Assembly (NCBI RefSeq): GCF_023612255.1
Contig: NZ_CP063231.1
Location: 2,524,001 to 2,588,000, forward strand
From: Luteibacter flocculans
GTDB taxonomy: Bacteria; Pseudomonadota; Gammaproteobacteria; Xanthomonadales; Rhodanobacteraceae
Direction of reading: 5' to 3'
Length of the DNA: 64,000 nt
The notes beneath the pieces are model-generated. The model worked only from the letters and a program-made list of their open reading frames with translations, made no database searches and was not told where the DNA came from. Position numbers and translations under genes: made by a program. Shown here piece after piece: positions 27,963-37,539 of the stretch (positions are counted from its first letter, which is position 1; each line of letters opens with the position of its first letter).

Positions 27963-28955
27963 ATGACCGCCTTTCGCGCCTTCCGTATTCACCAGGACGA
28001 TGCCGGCTACCATGCCGGTATCGAGACGATGTCCATCGACGCGCTCAGCCCCGGCGAGGTGCTGGTGCGCGCCGAATGGTCGTCCGTCAACTACAAGGAC
28101 GCCCTCGCCGGCACGGGGAAGGGGAAGATCCTTCGCCAGTTCCCCTTGAACGGCGGCATCGACGTCGCGGGCACCGTGGTCGCCTCCACCGACCCGGCCT
28201 TCAAGGAAGGCGACAAGGTGCTCGCCACCGGCAGCGGGCTCTCCGAAACGCGCGACGGCGGGTACAGCGAATACGTCCGTCTTCCCGCCGCATGGACGGT
28301 GGCGCTTCCACCCACGCTTACCACGCGCGAGGCCATGATCATCGGCACCGCCGGCTTCACTGCCGCGCTGGCGCTGCTACGGATGACCGAGAACCGCCAA
28401 ACACCGGCCCTGGGGCCCATCGCCATCACCGGTGCCACAGGCGGCGTCGGCATGCTCGGCATCGACATCTTCAGCGGTGCGGGCTATGAGGTGCATGCGA
28501 TCAGCGGCAAGCCGGAGCGGTTCGACTTCCTGCGACGCATCGGTGCTGCGCAGTGCCTCGATCGCCACGAACTCGCCTTCAGTGGCAAGCCGATGGAATC
28601 CGCCCGCTACGGTGGCCTTCTCGACAATGTCGGCGGTGCGACGTTGGCCGGCTTCCTCCCGTCGATCGCCCCTTACGGCAATGCGGCCATCTGCGGCCTG
28701 GCCGGCAGCCCCGCGCTGTCCACGACGGTCATGCCCTTCATCATCCGCGGCGTGAGCGTGCTGGGCGTTGCGTCCGCTGGCACCGCCCGGGACGTGCGCG
28801 ATGAAGTCTGGAAGCGACTTGCCGGCGCATGGAAACCACGCCACCTCGACGTTATCTGCACGCGAGAGATCGCACTCCATGAGGTAGCGAGCGTTTTCGA
28901 GACCATGCTGGCTGGCGGATCCTTCGGCCGCACCGTGGTCCGTATCGCCGGCTGA
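27963..28955 (+). CDS. acuI: MDR-family oxidoreductase, acrylyl-CoA reductase (AcuI/YhdH) type
   Basis: A 330-residue zinc-independent medium-chain reductase. Typical features are SSVNYKDALAGTGKGKILRQ near residue 40, FPLNGGIDVAGTV, and the NADPH fold ITGATGGVGMLGIDI near residue 160. AcuI reduces acryloyl-CoA to propionyl-CoA with NADPH, which removes a toxic electrophile. The start at 27963 has a GGGGCACC ribosome site and a 14-base gap from the LOG gene. Family level is firm; the exact substrate is inferred. Confidence 0.88.
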   Translation: MTAFRAFRIHQDDAGYHAGIETMSIDALSPGEVLVRAEWSSVNYKDALAGTGKGKILRQFPLNGGIDVAGTVVASTDPAFKEGDKVLATGSGLSETRDGGYSEYVRLPAAWTVALPPTLTTREAMIIGTAGFTAALALLRMTENRQTPALGPIAITGATGGVGMLGIDIFSGAGYEVHAISGKPERFDFLRRIGAAQCLDRHELAFSGKPMESARYGGLLDNVGGATLAGFLPSIAPYGNAAICGLAGSPALSTTVMPFIIRGVSVLGVASAGTARDVRDEVWKRLAGAWKPRHLDVICTREIALHEVASVFETMLAGGSFGRTVVRIAG

Positions 28956-28988
28956 CGCTTGCATTGAGACATGTCTGACGTGCCACCA

Positions 28989-29016
28989 TTGATCCATGCG
29001 CGGTGCCCGGTAGAAT
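28989..29016 (+). promoter_or_regulatory. Promoter of the PilH-like gene
   Basis: TTGATC (28989) and TAGAAT (29011) are spaced 16 bases apart. The leader is about 110 bases, with GGGGGAAAG before the start codon. Confidence 0.55.
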
Positions 29017-29135
29017 GGCCCCTCGCCAAAGGCACCACGCGCGACGTATTTTCGTCACCGCGGATCCGAGACGCCTGCCGGGATGGCCGGCGTCATCAGC
29101 AAGAACACATCGGGCATCGGCCCGGGGGAAAGTGA

Positions 29136-29501
29136 ATGGCTCGCATCCTGATCGTCGACGATTCGCCGTCGCAGCTTCTCGGTATCAAGCGCATCGTCGA
29201 GAAGCTGGGCCATGAGGCCATCACCGCCGAGGACGGCGCGCAAGGCGTCGAGGTGGCGAAGCGTGAGATTCCCGACCTCATCCTGATGGACGTGGTGATG
29301 CCCAACCTCAATGGTTTCCAGGCCACCCGCACCATCAGCAAGGAAGACACCACCAAGCACATCCCGATCATCCTGGTGACCACCAAGGACCAGGACACGG
29401 ACAAGGTGTGGGGTCTGCGTCAGGGCGCGAAGGCTTATGTCGTGAAGCCGATCAAGGAAGAGGAACTGGTCGCCGCCTTGAAGGAACACCTGCCGGGCTG
29501 A
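29136..29501 (+). CDS. Single-domain response regulator, PilH-like
   Basis: A 121-residue stand-alone receiver domain. The acidic pocket is D8/D9, the phosphorylation site is D52 in LILMDVVMPNLNG, the switch Thr is in ILVTTKDQDTDK and the Lys is in YVVKPIKEEEL. No output domain is present. The sequence style (MARILIVDDSPSQLLGIKRI) matches PilH of the type IV pilus Pil-Chp system, which modulates twitching by draining phosphate or affecting retraction. The rest of that gene cluster is not next to it, so it acts in trans. A CheY-like role elsewhere is possible. Confidence 0.88.
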   Translation: MARILIVDDSPSQLLGIKRIVEKLGHEAITAEDGAQGVEVAKREIPDLILMDVVMPNLNGFQATRTISKEDTTKHIPIILVTTKDQDTDKVWGLRQGAKAYVVKPIKEEELVAALKEHLPG

Positions 29502-29534
29502 CCCGCCACGGCGCCTTGGGCGCTGCGAGCGTCA

Positions 29535-29567
29535 GGCCGGCGCCGCCGCGATACGGCAACGCCGGCC
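29535..29567. terminator. Hairpin between convergent genes
   Basis: GGCCGGCG/CGCCGGCC arms with an inner GCCG/CGGC pair. There is no T run on either strand, so termination is possible but weak. Confidence 0.4.
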
Positions 29568-29575
29568 CCGGTAAC

Positions 29576-30487
29576 TCAGCCCCGCCGCGGATCGAAATCC
29601 GCGAACGCATCCTTGAATTCCGCGTAGGCCGCCTGCTCCTCATGGGTTTCAGGCACGGGCACGCGGATTTCCAGCACCACGATCTGGTCGCCGGGTTCGG
29701 CCCCGGGCAACCCACGGCCCTTGAGGCGCAGCTTGCGCCCCGACTGCGAGCCGGCCGGGATACGCAGATCCACATGTCCACCGAGCGTCGGCACCGGCAC
29801 CGTGGCGCCGAGCGCGGCTTCCCAGGGCGTGATGGGCAACACGTGCGTTACCGTTCGGCCGTCCAGGCGGAAGCGTGCGTCGTCGCGAATACCGATCTCC
29901 AGCAGCAGGTCGCCTGCCGGGCCACCACCGGCACCGGAGTGCCCCTGCCCGGCCAGGCGGATCGTCTGGCCCGAAGTGATCCCAGCGGGGATCTTGACCT
30001 CCAACACGCGCTCGCCGCCCGAGGAGTCGTTCAGCACCACACGTGTCTTGCCGCCGTTGTAGGCCGTCTGGATGTCGGTTTCGATCTTGGCCTGGATGTC
30101 GCGGCCGCGCCGCGCCTGCGGCTGCTGGCTTCTGCCACGACCGCCACCGAACAGGCTCTCGAAGAAGTCGCTGAAGTCGCCGCCGCCGCGGCCACCCATA
30201 TCGCCGAAATCGAACCCGTTGCCTTGCTGGCCCCAGCCCGGCGGCGGGCGAAACTGCTCACCCTGGCGGTAACCGCCAGCGCGGAACTGGTCGTAGGCGC
30301 GACGCTTCTCGGGGTCCTTGAGTGCCTCATTCGCCTCGTTGACCGCCTTGAACTTCTCTTCCGCCCCCGGATCCTTGTTCTTGTCCGGGTGATACTTGCG
30401 GGCAAGCTTGCGATACGCCGCCTTGATCTCGGCGTCGGTCGCGTCGGGCTTGACCCCTAATGTCTCGTAATAATCCTTGAACTCCAC
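29576..30487 (-). CDS. cbpA: Curved DNA-binding protein / DnaJ-family co-chaperone
   Basis: A 303-residue class B J-protein. The J domain (residues 1-70) has the HPD triad at 33-35 in [12 protein letters not shown] Gly/Arg/Gln-rich linker (about 78-125) contains the [16 protein letters not shown] segment. The two C-terminal substrate domains ([34 protein letters not shown]) complete it. There is no zinc-finger region, which excludes DnaJ itself. It helps DnaK and in E. coli also binds curved DNA. It lies downstream of the hsp20 gene on the same strand, separated by a strong hairpin, so heat-shock read-through is likely. Confidence 0.93.
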   Translation of the reverse strand: MEFKDYYETLGVKPDATDAEIKAAYRKLARKYHPDKNKDPGAEEKFKAVNEANEALKDPEKRRAYDQFRAGGYRQGEQFRPPPGWGQQGNGFDFGDMGGRGGGDFSDFFESLFGGGRGRSQQPQARRGRDIQAKIETDIQTAYNGGKTRVVLNDSSGGERVLEVKIPAGITSGQTIRLAGQGHSGAGGGPAGDLLLEIGIRDDARFRLDGRTVTHVLPITPWEAALGATVPVPTLGGHVDLRIPAGSQSGRKLRLKGRGLPGAEPGDQIVVLEIRVPVPETHEEQAAYAEFKDAFADFDPRRG

Positions 30488-30519
30488 AGGCTCTCCCGGG
30501 CTTGTGTCGAATACCCAAA

Positions 30520-30553
30520 TGAAACGCCCGCGGTGGACACGTCCACCGCGGGC
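30520..30553 (-). terminator. Hairpin between hsp20 and cbpA
   Basis: A perfect 13-bp stem (30526-30538 with 30541-30553) is followed on the minus strand by GTTTCATTT. Termination is probably partial because the T run is short. Confidence 0.6.
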
Positions 30554-30576
30554 CAGACCTGCAAGCTTAGGCCGTT

Positions 30577-31023
30577 TTAGCCCGCAGCGTTAATGGTGAT
30601 GCGACGTGGTGCGCTTTCTGCCTTCTTCGGGATGGCGATTTCCAGCACCCCATTGCCACCCGATGCGGTGATGCCGTCGGCATCGGCGCTTTCCGGCAGC
30701 GTAAAGCTCCGCTTGAACGCGCCCACCGAGCGCTCCACACGGCTGAACTTACCTTCCGCCTCGCTGGTGAACGTCTTCCGCTCGCCCTTGAGCGTCAGCA
30801 CGTTCTTTTCCATCTGGATCTCGATGTCGGACAACTCGACGCCCGGCACGTCGGCAAGGATCAGGAAACGCCCTGCCTCTTCCCGAATGTCCACCCGCGG
30901 CGCCCATGCATTCGCGGCAGCCGGTGCCGGAATGTCATTGCCGAAGAAGTGTTCGAACACGTTGCGGACGTCGCCACCGAACACCGGCGCACGACGAAAC
31001 GACACCTGACGAAGCTGGCTCAT
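30577..31023 (-). CDS. Small heat-shock protein, Hsp20/alpha-crystallin family
   Basis: A 148-residue holdase chaperone. The alpha-crystallin domain spans about residues 40-140, with [20 protein letters not shown] at its start, [16 protein letters not shown] in the middle and [11 protein letters not shown] near the end, in place of the common GVL-x-I-x-P. The C-terminal tail has an RRITIN segment for oligomer contacts. The start at 31023 (MSQLRQVSF) matches homologues. A predicted sigma-32 promoter lies 50-75 bases upstream. cbpA follows on the same strand, so the two form a heat-shock pair. Confidence 0.95.
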   Translation of the reverse strand: MSQLRQVSFRRAPVFGGDVRNVFEHFFGNDIPAPAAANAWAPRVDIREEAGRFLILADVPGVELSDIEIQMEKNVLTLKGERKTFTSEAEGKFSRVERSVGAFKRSFTLPESADADGITASGGNGVLEIAIPKKAESAPRRITINAAG

Positions 31024-31073
31024 CTCTTTGACTCCCAAGAATTTTTCGGCCCCGTGGCCGTCTGGTATCCAAG

Positions 31074-31099
31074 ATATGAGCGCCCTTGTCCGATTCAAG
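31074..31099 (-). promoter_or_regulatory. Predicted sigma-32 heat-shock promoter
   Basis: On the minus strand CTTGAAT (31099-31093) is followed after 11 bases by GCTCATAT (31081-31074). This is close to the RpoH consensus CTTGAAA...CCCCATNT and is correctly placed for the hsp20 gene. Confidence 0.65.
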
Positions 31100-31181
31100 T
31101 GGTCGGGGCGTCAGGTTGCCTTGCCTTCAGCTCCACACCCTTCACGTACACTGGCGTTTTCCCCGCGAAAGAGGCAACGCC

Positions 31182-31664
31182 ATGACCATCGCCATTGGCG
31201 AGCGCATACCGGACGGTTCGCTCAACCTGTTCAAGGACGGCATCCAGACCATTTCCAGTCTCGACGTGCTGGGTCAGGGCAAGGTGGTGCTGTTTGCCGT
31301 GCCGGGGGCCTTCACGCCAACCTGCTCGAACAAGCACCTGCCGGGCTTCATCCAGCACATGGAGGATTACCGCGAGCGCGGGGTCAAGGTCGCCTGCATG
31401 TCGGTGAACGATGCGTTCGTGATGCACGCCTGGGGCGAGGCACAAGGCGTGCCGCCCGATCTGCTGATGCTCGCCGATGGCAATGCCACCTTCGCCAAGG
31501 CGCTGGGCCTGGAACTCGATGGCACCAAGAACGGCATGGGCATCCGCGCGAAGCGCTTCGCGCTCTATGCGGAAGACGGCGTCGTGAAGGCGATCCACAT
31601 CGAGGCCCCGGGCGAGTTCCGCGTCTCGTCAGCCGAGGCCATGCTGAAGGCTATCGACGAGTGA
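31182..31664 (+). CDS. Peroxiredoxin, Prx5-like
   Basis: A 160-residue thiol peroxidase. The peroxidatic cysteine C48 lies in VPGAFTPTCSNKHLPG, the signature of the Prx5/AhpE-like group. A second cysteine near residue 72 (VKVACMSVND) could act in resolution or glutathione coupling. The motif MSVNDAFVMHAWGEA is typical of proteobacterial Prx5 enzymes. It reduces hydrogen peroxide and organic peroxides using glutathione or glutaredoxin in relatives. It is divergent from hsp20, so the two stress genes share an upstream region. A bidirectional terminator separates it from gyrA. Confidence 0.95.
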   Translation: MTIAIGERIPDGSLNLFKDGIQTISSLDVLGQGKVVLFAVPGAFTPTCSNKHLPGFIQHMEDYRERGVKVACMSVNDAFVMHAWGEAQGVPPDLLMLADGNATFAKALGLELDGTKNGMGIRAKRFALYAEDGVVKAIHIEAPGEFRVSSAEAMLKAIDE

Positions 31665-31700
31665 GACGCGCAGCGCGCTGAACTCAAAACGATAGGCACA

Positions 31701-31732
31701 AAAAAAACCCCGCGTTTGATCGCGGGGTTTTT
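31701..31732. terminator. Bidirectional terminator between prx and gyrA
   Basis: AAACCCCGCG/CGCGGGGTTT with a six-base loop, with A and T runs on either side. It serves both converging genes. Confidence 0.95.
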
Positions 31733-31734
31733 CG

Positions 31735-34371
31735 TTACGCGTCGGCCGGGTCTTCGCTCTCGGGCCCGTCGACGGGGCCGCTTTCGATCGGCGGCAGGTC
31801 CGCTGCAACCTCGCCATCGAGCGTTTCGCCCTCCCCTTCGAGTTCTTCCTCGGCGGCAAGACGCACCACACCGATGAGCGTCTCTTCCTTGGGCAGCTTG
31901 ATGAGCGTGACGCCCTGGGTGTTGCGGCTCAACTGCGACACTTCGGACACACGCGTACGCACCAGCGTACCCTGGTCGGAGATCAGCATAAGCTGCTGTT
32001 CTTCCGTGACCTGCGTGGCGGCGACGAGGTTGCCGTTGCGTTCCGAGCACTGGATGGCAATGACGCCCTGCGTGCCGCGTCCCTTCTTCGGGAACTCGTC
32101 GAGCGCCGTGCGCTTGCCGTAACCACGCGCCGTTGCGGTGAGGATGTCGCCCTCACCCGCGGCAACGATGAGCGATACCACTTCGGCATCCTTAGCAAGA
32201 CGCATGCCGCGCACGCCCGTGGCGGTACGTCCCATCGAACGCACGCTGCCTTCGTCGAAGCGCACCGACTTACCGTTCGACGCGAAGAGCAGCACGTCGC
32301 TTTCACCATCGGTCATGGCGACGTCGACCAACGCATCGCCCTCGTCGAGGTTGATGGCGGCCTTGCCTCGCTGCAACTGGAACGCGAACTCGGTCAGCGG
32401 TGTTTTCTTGACCGTACCGCGGCGCGTCGCGAAGAACACGAAGCAGGTGGGATCGTAGTCACGCACGGGCAGCAAGGCCTGGACCTTTTCGCCCTCGCCC
32501 AACGGCAGCAGGTTCACGATGGGCTTGCCGCGAGCGCCCGGACCGGCTTCCGGCATCTGGTAGACCTTGAGCCAGTAGACGCGACCGGTGCTGGTGAAGG
32601 TGAGCAGCGTGTCGTGGGTGTTCACCACCCACAACTGCTGCACGACGTCTTCGTCCTTCAACGCGGACGCCGAGCGCCCCTTGCCGCCGCGACGCTGCGC
32701 GCGGTAAAGGCTGGCCGGCTGACGCTTGATGTAGCCGGTGTGCGACAGCGTGACCACCACGTCTTCCGGCGCGATCAGGTCGAGGACGTCGAGGTCTTCC
32801 TGCGAATGCTGGATCTCGGTGCGACGCGCATCGCCGTAGTCGGTGCGGATCTGCTCCAGCTCCTCGCGAATCACTTCGAGCAGACGCTCCGGGTTCTCGA
32901 GGATCTCGATGAGGCCGCGGATCGTGTCGAGGATCTCCCGGTATTCGTCGGAGAGTTTTTCCTGCTCCAGGCCGGTCAGGCGATGCAGGCGCATCTGCAG
33001 GATTTCGGTGGCCTGGGCTTCGGACAGCTGGTAGCCGTCTTCGCGCAGGCCATCACGCGGGTCCATGTCTTCCGGACGCGACGAGGCAGCACCGGTCGCC
33101 GCAAGCAGCGCCTTGACCAGACCCGGCTCCCAGCGCCGCGCGACCATGCGCTCGCGCGCCTCGGCCGACGAATTGGACGTACGGATCAGCTCGATCATCT
33201 CGTCGATGTTCGCGAGCGCTACCGTGAGGCCTTCGAGGATATGGGCGCGTTGGCGTGCCTTGCGCAGCTCGAAGATGGTGCGACGGGTGACCACCTCGCG
33301 GCGATGGCGGATGAATGCCTCGAGGATGTCCTTGAGGTTCAGCAGCTTCGGCTGGCCGTCGAGCAAGGCCACCATGTTGATGCCGAAGGTGACCTGCAAC
33401 TGCGTCTGCTGGAACAGATTGTTCAACACCACGTCGGCCATGGCGTCGCGGCGGATCTCGATGACCACGCGCATGCCGTCCTTGTCGGACTCATCGCGCA
33501 GCTCGCTGATGCCTTCGAGCTTCTTTTCCTTGACCAGCTCAGCGATCTTCTCGATGAGACGCGCCTTGTTCACCTGGTACGGCAGCTCGTGGACGATGAT
33601 CGTCTCGCGGCCGTTGGCTTCCGTTTCGATCTCCGCCCGTGCGCGTACGAGGATGCGACCGCGGCCCGTGCGATAGGCCTCCACGATGCCCGACGAACCG
33701 TTGATGATGCCGGCGGTGGGGAAATCGGGACCCGGGATATGGGTCATGAGTTCATCGATGCCGAGCGACGGCTCTTCGATGAGCGCGAGCGTGGCGTTGA
33801 TGACCTCGGTCATGTTGTGCGGCGGAATGTTGGTCGCCATACCCACGGCGATGCCCGCCGAACCGTTGACGAGCAAGGTCGGCACGCGGGTCGGAAGCAC
33901 CAGCGGTTCGTGCTCGCTTTCGTCGTAGTTCGGGCCGAAATCGACGGTTTCCTTATCGATGTCCGCCATCAATTCATGGGTGAGGCGCGCCATGCGCACC
34001 TCGGTGTAACGCATGGCGGCGGCATTGTCGCCGTCCACCGAACCGAAGTTGCCCTGGCCGTCCACCAGCATGTAGCGCAGCGAGAACGGCTGGGCCATGC
34101 GGACGATGGTGTCGTAGACCGACGCATCGCCATGCGGATGGTATTTACCGATCACGTCACCGACCACGCGGGCCGATTTCTTGTACGGCTTGTTCCAGGC
34201 GTTACCCAGTTCGTTCATCGCGAACAATACACGGCGATGCACCGGCTTGAGGCCGTCGCGGACATCGGGCAGCGCACGGCCGACGATGACGCTCATCGCG
34301 TAGTCGAGATAGCTCTGACGCATCTCGTCTTCGATGTTGACGCGGATGACTTCTTTGGCGAGTTCTGCCAT
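31735..34371 (-). CDS. gyrA: DNA gyrase subunit A
   Basis: An 878-residue subunit that cuts and rejoins DNA during ATP-driven negative supercoiling with GyrB. The N-terminus [19 protein letters not shown] is standard, the catalytic Tyr is Y122 in [11 protein letters not shown], and C-terminal pinwheel repeats include the GyrA-box-type [11 protein letters not shown] near residue 565. Residue numbering matches E. coli through the quinolone region, which reads [10 protein letters not shown]: position 83 is Ala, not Ser, and D87 is kept. A long acidic tail ([15 protein letters not shown]...) ends the protein. The start at 34371 is chosen from homologues. Confidence 0.98.
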   Translation of the reverse strand: MAELAKEVIRVNIEDEMRQSYLDYAMSVIVGRALPDVRDGLKPVHRRVLFAMNELGNAWNKPYKKSARVVGDVIGKYHPHGDASVYDTIVRMAQPFSLRYMLVDGQGNFGSVDGDNAAAMRYTEVRMARLTHELMADIDKETVDFGPNYDESEHEPLVLPTRVPTLLVNGSAGIAVGMATNIPPHNMTEVINATLALIEEPSLGIDELMTHIPGPDFPTAGIINGSSGIVEAYRTGRGRILVRARAEIETEANGRETIIVHELPYQVNKARLIEKIAELVKEKKLEGISELRDESDKDGMRVVIEIRRDAMADVVLNNLFQQTQLQVTFGINMVALLDGQPKLLNLKDILEAFIRHRREVVTRRTIFELRKARQRAHILEGLTVALANIDEMIELIRTSNSSAEARERMVARRWEPGLVKALLAATGAASSRPEDMDPRDGLREDGYQLSEAQATEILQMRLHRLTGLEQEKLSDEYREILDTIRGLIEILENPERLLEVIREELEQIRTDYGDARRTEIQHSQEDLDVLDLIAPEDVVVTLSHTGYIKRQPASLYRAQRRGGKGRSASALKDEDVVQQLWVVNTHDTLLTFTSTGRVYWLKVYQMPEAGPGARGKPIVNLLPLGEGEKVQALLPVRDYDPTCFVFFATRRGTVKKTPLTEFAFQLQRGKAAINLDEGDALVDVAMTDGESDVLLFASNGKSVRFDEGSVRSMGRTATGVRGMRLAKDAEVVSLIVAAGEGDILTATARGYGKRTALDEFPKKGRGTQGVIAIQCSERNGNLVAATQVTEEQQLMLISDQGTLVRTRVSEVSQLSRNTQGVTLIKLPKEETLIGVVRLAAEEELEGEGETLDGEVAADLPPIESGPVDGPESEDPADA

Positions 34372-34509
34372 CAATCGGCTTCCTGGATGTGCGTGAATGC
34401 CCCCGCCGGTCATTGCGTTTCGCATGCGCGAGACGCCCCCGGCTCAACCCGTCGATGGTAGCACAACAGGCGGGGAAAAGACAGCTAAAAGGATCGCAAA
34501 TTCAATGAG

Positions 34510-34923
34510 TTAGACGGGTGTTTCCGACCTGCGGAAAAGCATCGTGCGGGCGAGCACGAAATTCGCGACGGCGCCTGCTGCCGAACCGGCAGCGACGGCC
34601 ACGGCGGGCCACTCATGGAGCCCCGGAAACAGCTTCAAGGCGAGCACGTAGACCGTGTTGTTGATGACCGCGCCGAGGGCCATCAGCGCCATCCAGTGCA
34701 ACCATTCCGCGTGGCGGCCACGGCCGGAATCCCGGTGCGCAAAGGTGTGCGTGCGGTTCCACCACCACGTGACGGTGGCGGCGCTCAGGAACGACACGAT
34801 GCGAGCCGTGTAGACGTTCCAGCCGGCGAGCCCCACGAGGGCCTGCACGATACCCGCGTCGACGACGAGACCGAGCACGCCGCCGATCGCGAACAGCGCG
34901 ACCTCGCGACGCAGTCGCGTCAC
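34510..34923 (-). CDS. GtrA-like membrane protein
   Basis: A 137-residue protein with four predicted membrane helices (about residues 8-28, 38-56, 75-95, 105-125) and the GtrA signature WWWNRTHTF after helix 2. GtrA proteins are thought to flip undecaprenyl-phosphate-linked sugars for surface polysaccharide modification. It starts at a GTG that overlaps the mtnA stop codon (GTGA), so it is translated with mtnA. No glycosyltransferase partner lies nearby, which leaves its substrate open. Confidence 0.85.
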   Translation of the reverse strand: MTRLRREVALFAIGGVLGLVVDAGIVQALVGLAGWNVYTARIVSFLSAATVTWWWNRTHTFAHRDSGRGRHAEWLHWMALMALGAVINNTVYVLALKLFPGLHEWPAVAVAAGSAAGAVANFVLARTMLFRRSETPV

Positions 34924-35933
34924 GGGAACAGAATCCGCATCTGCTCCTCGTCGGGCTTAAGAATCACGCCGCGTTCGGTAACGATGGCGTCGATCAGCTC
35001 GGCGGGCGTCACGTCGAACACCGGATTCCACGCATCCGCGCCCTCGATCACGGTACGCGTGCCGGACATCGAAAGCAGTTCGGCGGCATCGCGCAGCTCG
35101 ATCTCGATGTCCGCGCCGGTGGCCGTCGCCATGTCCACGGTCGTGGACGGTGCGACCACCATGAACTTCACCCCATGGTGGCGAGCCGCGATGGCGAGCT
35201 GGTACGTGCCGATCTTGTTGGCCGTGTCGCCATTGGCTGCGATGCGGTCGGCGCCCACGATGACCCACTTCACCTTGCCGTCTTTCATCAGGTGCGACGC
35301 GGCGGAATCGGCGATGAGGCGCGCGGGAATGCCATCGCGCACCAGCTCCCACATGGTGAGGCGCGCGCCCTGCTGCCAGGGTCGCGTCTCGCCGGCATAG
35401 ACCTGTTCGATATGGCCGGATGCGACACCCGCGCGGATGACGCCCAACGCGGTGCCGTAGCCCGCGGTAGCGAGCGAGCCGGTATTGCAGTGCGTGAGCA
35501 CGTGCGAACCGGGCTCGATCAACGCGGCGCCCAACTCACCCATATGCCTGTTGGCAGCAAGGTCTTCGTCCTGGATAGCCTGCGCCTCGCGCTCGAGCGC
35601 CTCGGCGTCGGCGCCCTCGAGCGAACGCAAATTCATGCGATCCAGCGCCCACATCAGGTTGACCGCCGTAGGACGCGCGGCACGCAGCGTCGACATCGCG
35701 GTCGGCAGATCGTCGCCCGCCTTGGCCGCCAGGACCACGCCCCACGCCGCCGCGATACCGATGGCCGGCGCGCCGCGCACGGCGAGGTCACGAATGGCCT
35801 GGGTGACGTCTTGGTAAGTGGTGCAATCGAACCAGGTCTCTTCCGCCGGCAAGCGGCGCTGGTCGAGAAGACGAAGGCGGTCGCCATGCCATTGCACGGC
35901 GCGGATGGAGTCGTGGGACGTGGTCGCGTTCAT
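34920..35933 (-). CDS. mtnA: Methylthioribose-1-phosphate isomerase
   Basis: A 337-residue enzyme of the methionine salvage pathway that converts methylthioribose-1-phosphate to methylthioribulose-1-phosphate. It belongs to the eIF2B-like family. The substrate motif [13 protein letters not shown] is near residue 55, the catalytic C149 lies in [15 protein letters not shown], and D229 lies in [17 protein letters not shown]. The start at 35933 (MNATTSHDS) is preferred over a longer upstream frame. No other mtn genes are in the window. It sits at the end of a minus-strand run with the PHA synthase genes. Confidence 0.95.
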   Translation of the reverse strand: MNATTSHDSIRAVQWHGDRLRLLDQRRLPAEETWFDCTTYQDVTQAIRDLAVRGAPAIGIAAAWGVVLAAKAGDDLPTAMSTLRAARPTAVNLMWALDRMNLRSLEGADAEALEREAQAIQDEDLAANRHMGELGAALIEPGSHVLTHCNTGSLATAGYGTALGVIRAGVASGHIEQVYAGETRPWQQGARLTMWELVRDGIPARLIADSAASHLMKDGKVKWVIVGADRIAANGDTANKIGTYQLAIAARHHGVKFMVVAPSTTVDMATATGADIEIELRDAAELLSMSGTRTVIEGADAWNPVFDVTPAELIDAIVTERGVILKPDEEQMRILFP

Positions 35934-35980
35934 CGGGCGATTATCGCATGCCGGCCGCTGCCCGCGCCGGGATCGCGCGG

Positions 35981-36475
35981 TCAGACCAGCTCGGCATCCG
36001 GCTGGTTGACGAACACCAGCACGCCGAGCAACGCCATGTAGAAACGAAACGCAGCCTCTTGCCCATTCCAGACCTTCGACTGCCACATGGCGAACCATTC
36101 ACCGCCGACCGCCATGAAGCCAAAGAACCACAGCACGAAACCCAGCGTGCATCCGGCCACTACCCAGCGTTTGGCCGCCTGGAAGGCCATCGCGCTTGCG
36201 TAGCGGGCACGCCAAAGCGAAGCCGCCCCCACGACCAGCAGCAGCCCGGTGGCGGCCTCAGCCGCGATGATGAGAGCGTACCCGGCATGCCACAGGACGG
36301 GACGGGTGATCGCACGGCCCATCAGGGCGTTGTCGGGGAACGTGGTGTCCATCGACAACACGTGGCGTACAAAGGCAAAGTTCGAGCCGTAGTCGACGAG
36401 GTTGCCGAAGGCCACCAGCAAGGCAAAGCCGGCCAGCGAAAGCGCCATGACGATCTTCGCCAGGCGTACGGTCAT
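35981..36475 (-). CDS. DUF2165-like small membrane protein
   Basis: A 164-residue protein with four hydrophobic segments: about residues 5-26, 58-82, 98-120 and 135-155. It carries the DUF2165-type line [20 protein letters not shown] after the first helix. The ATG overlaps the phaC stop (ATGA), so translation is coupled. Its function is unknown. The coupling to phaC is worth noting but may only reflect compact gene packing. Confidence 0.8.
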   Translation of the reverse strand: MTVRLAKIVMALSLAGFALLVAFGNLVDYGSNFAFVRHVLSMDTTFPDNALMGRAITRPVLWHAGYALIIAAEAATGLLLVVGAASLWRARYASAMAFQAAKRWVVAGCTLGFVLWFFGFMAVGGEWFAMWQSKVWNGQEAAFRFYMALLGVLVFVNQPDAELV

Positions 36476-37539
36476 CGCTCGGCGAGCCACGCGTGTATAG
36501 CGGGAGGCACCAGCTTCTGCGCACGCCCGGACACGTAGATGCCGATGTGACCGCCCGGGAACGCAAGCGCCGTGTAGTCGCTGCTGCCGACGACGTCGCC
36601 CAGCGGCGTCGACGCCGCGGGTGGCACGAGATGATCCTGCTCGGCGTAGATGTTGAGCACGGGCTGGGTGACCGCCTTCAGATCCACGGCACGTTCGCCG
36701 ATGCGTGCCTCGCCTTTGATCAGCAGATTCTTCTGGAAGAAATCGCGAGCGAATTCACGAAAGGCTTCGCCGGCCTGATCGGGCGAATCGAAGATCCACT
36801 TCTCCATGCGCAGGAAGTTCTCCACTTCCTTCGGGTTGTCGAGGATGTCCACCAATCCGACGTACTTTTGCTGGTTGAGGCGCAGCGGCTTCAAGGTGAG
36901 GTACGCGAAGTTCATGACGTCCGCGGGGACGTTGCCCACGGCATCGACGAACAGGTCGATGTCCACGTGGCGTGCCCAATGCGAAAGCATGTTGTCCGGC
37001 GTGTGGAAATCGACCGGCGTCACCATCGTCACCAGATTGCGCACTTTCTGCGGATGCAGCGCGGCGTAGCAAAGCGAGAACACGCCGCCCTGGCAGATGC
37101 CGAGCAGATTCAGCGCATCGACGGCGTGGCGCTGGCGCACCACGTCCACGCAGCGATCGAGGTAGCCATCGATATAGTCCTCCAGCGTCAGCCAGCGGTC
37201 CGCGCCATCGGGATAACCCCAATCGATCAGATAGACATCCTCGCCCTGTGCCAGAAGGTTGCGCACCATCGAGCGATCGTCCTGCAGGTCGATCATCCAC
37301 GGCGTATTGACCAGCGCATAGCAGATCAGCAGCGGCGTCTTCGCGGTGGGCGGTTTCTCGCCCTTGAAGTGCCACAAGGTGAGCTTGTCTTCGCGGTAGA
37401 CCGCTTCGCGTGGCGTGGTGCCCAGCTCGATCGGGCCCACGTGCTTGAGCGTCTCCATGCCCGCTTCGAGCTTGCGCCGGAACGCTTCGACTTCGGCTTG
37501 CGCGCGTTCGGGATCGATGAGAAACGGTGAACCGTTCAT
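36472..37539 (-). CDS. phaC: Class III poly(3-hydroxyalkanoate) synthase subunit PhaC
   Basis: A 355-residue alpha/beta hydrolase-fold enzyme that polymerises hydroxyacyl-CoA into polyester granules. The catalytic triad has the same numbers as the Allochromatium enzyme: C149 in the lipase-like box GICQGG, D302 in AEQDHLVPP and H331 in FPGGHIGIYVSG. The length is that of class III enzymes, which need PhaE, and phaE lies directly upstream with a four-base ATGA overlap. Phasin, phaA and phaB genes are not in this window, so monomer supply must come from elsewhere. Confidence 0.96.
   Translation of the reverse strand: MNGSPFLIDPERAQAEVEAFRRKLEAGMETLKHVGPIELGTTPREAVYREDKLTLWHFKGEKPPTAKTPLLICYALVNTPWMIDLQDDRSMVRNLLAQGEDVYLIDWGYPDGADRWLTLEDYIDGYLDRCVDVVRQRHAVDALNLLGICQGGVFSLCYAALHPQKVRNLVTMVTPVDFHTPDNMLSHWARHVDIDLFVDAVGNVPADVMNFAYLTLKPLRLNQQKYVGLVDILDNPKEVENFLRMEKWIFDSPDQAGEAFREFARDFFQKNLLIKGEARIGERAVDLKAVTQPVLNIYAEQDHLVPPAASTPLGDVVGSSDYTALAFPGGHIGIYVSGRAQKLVPPAIHAWLAER

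Noticed and set aside
32614-34461. Long plus-strand frame opposite gyrA
   Set aside because: Antisense shadow of gyrA; composition is low-complexity Asp/His/Arg/Val with no ribosome site or family match.
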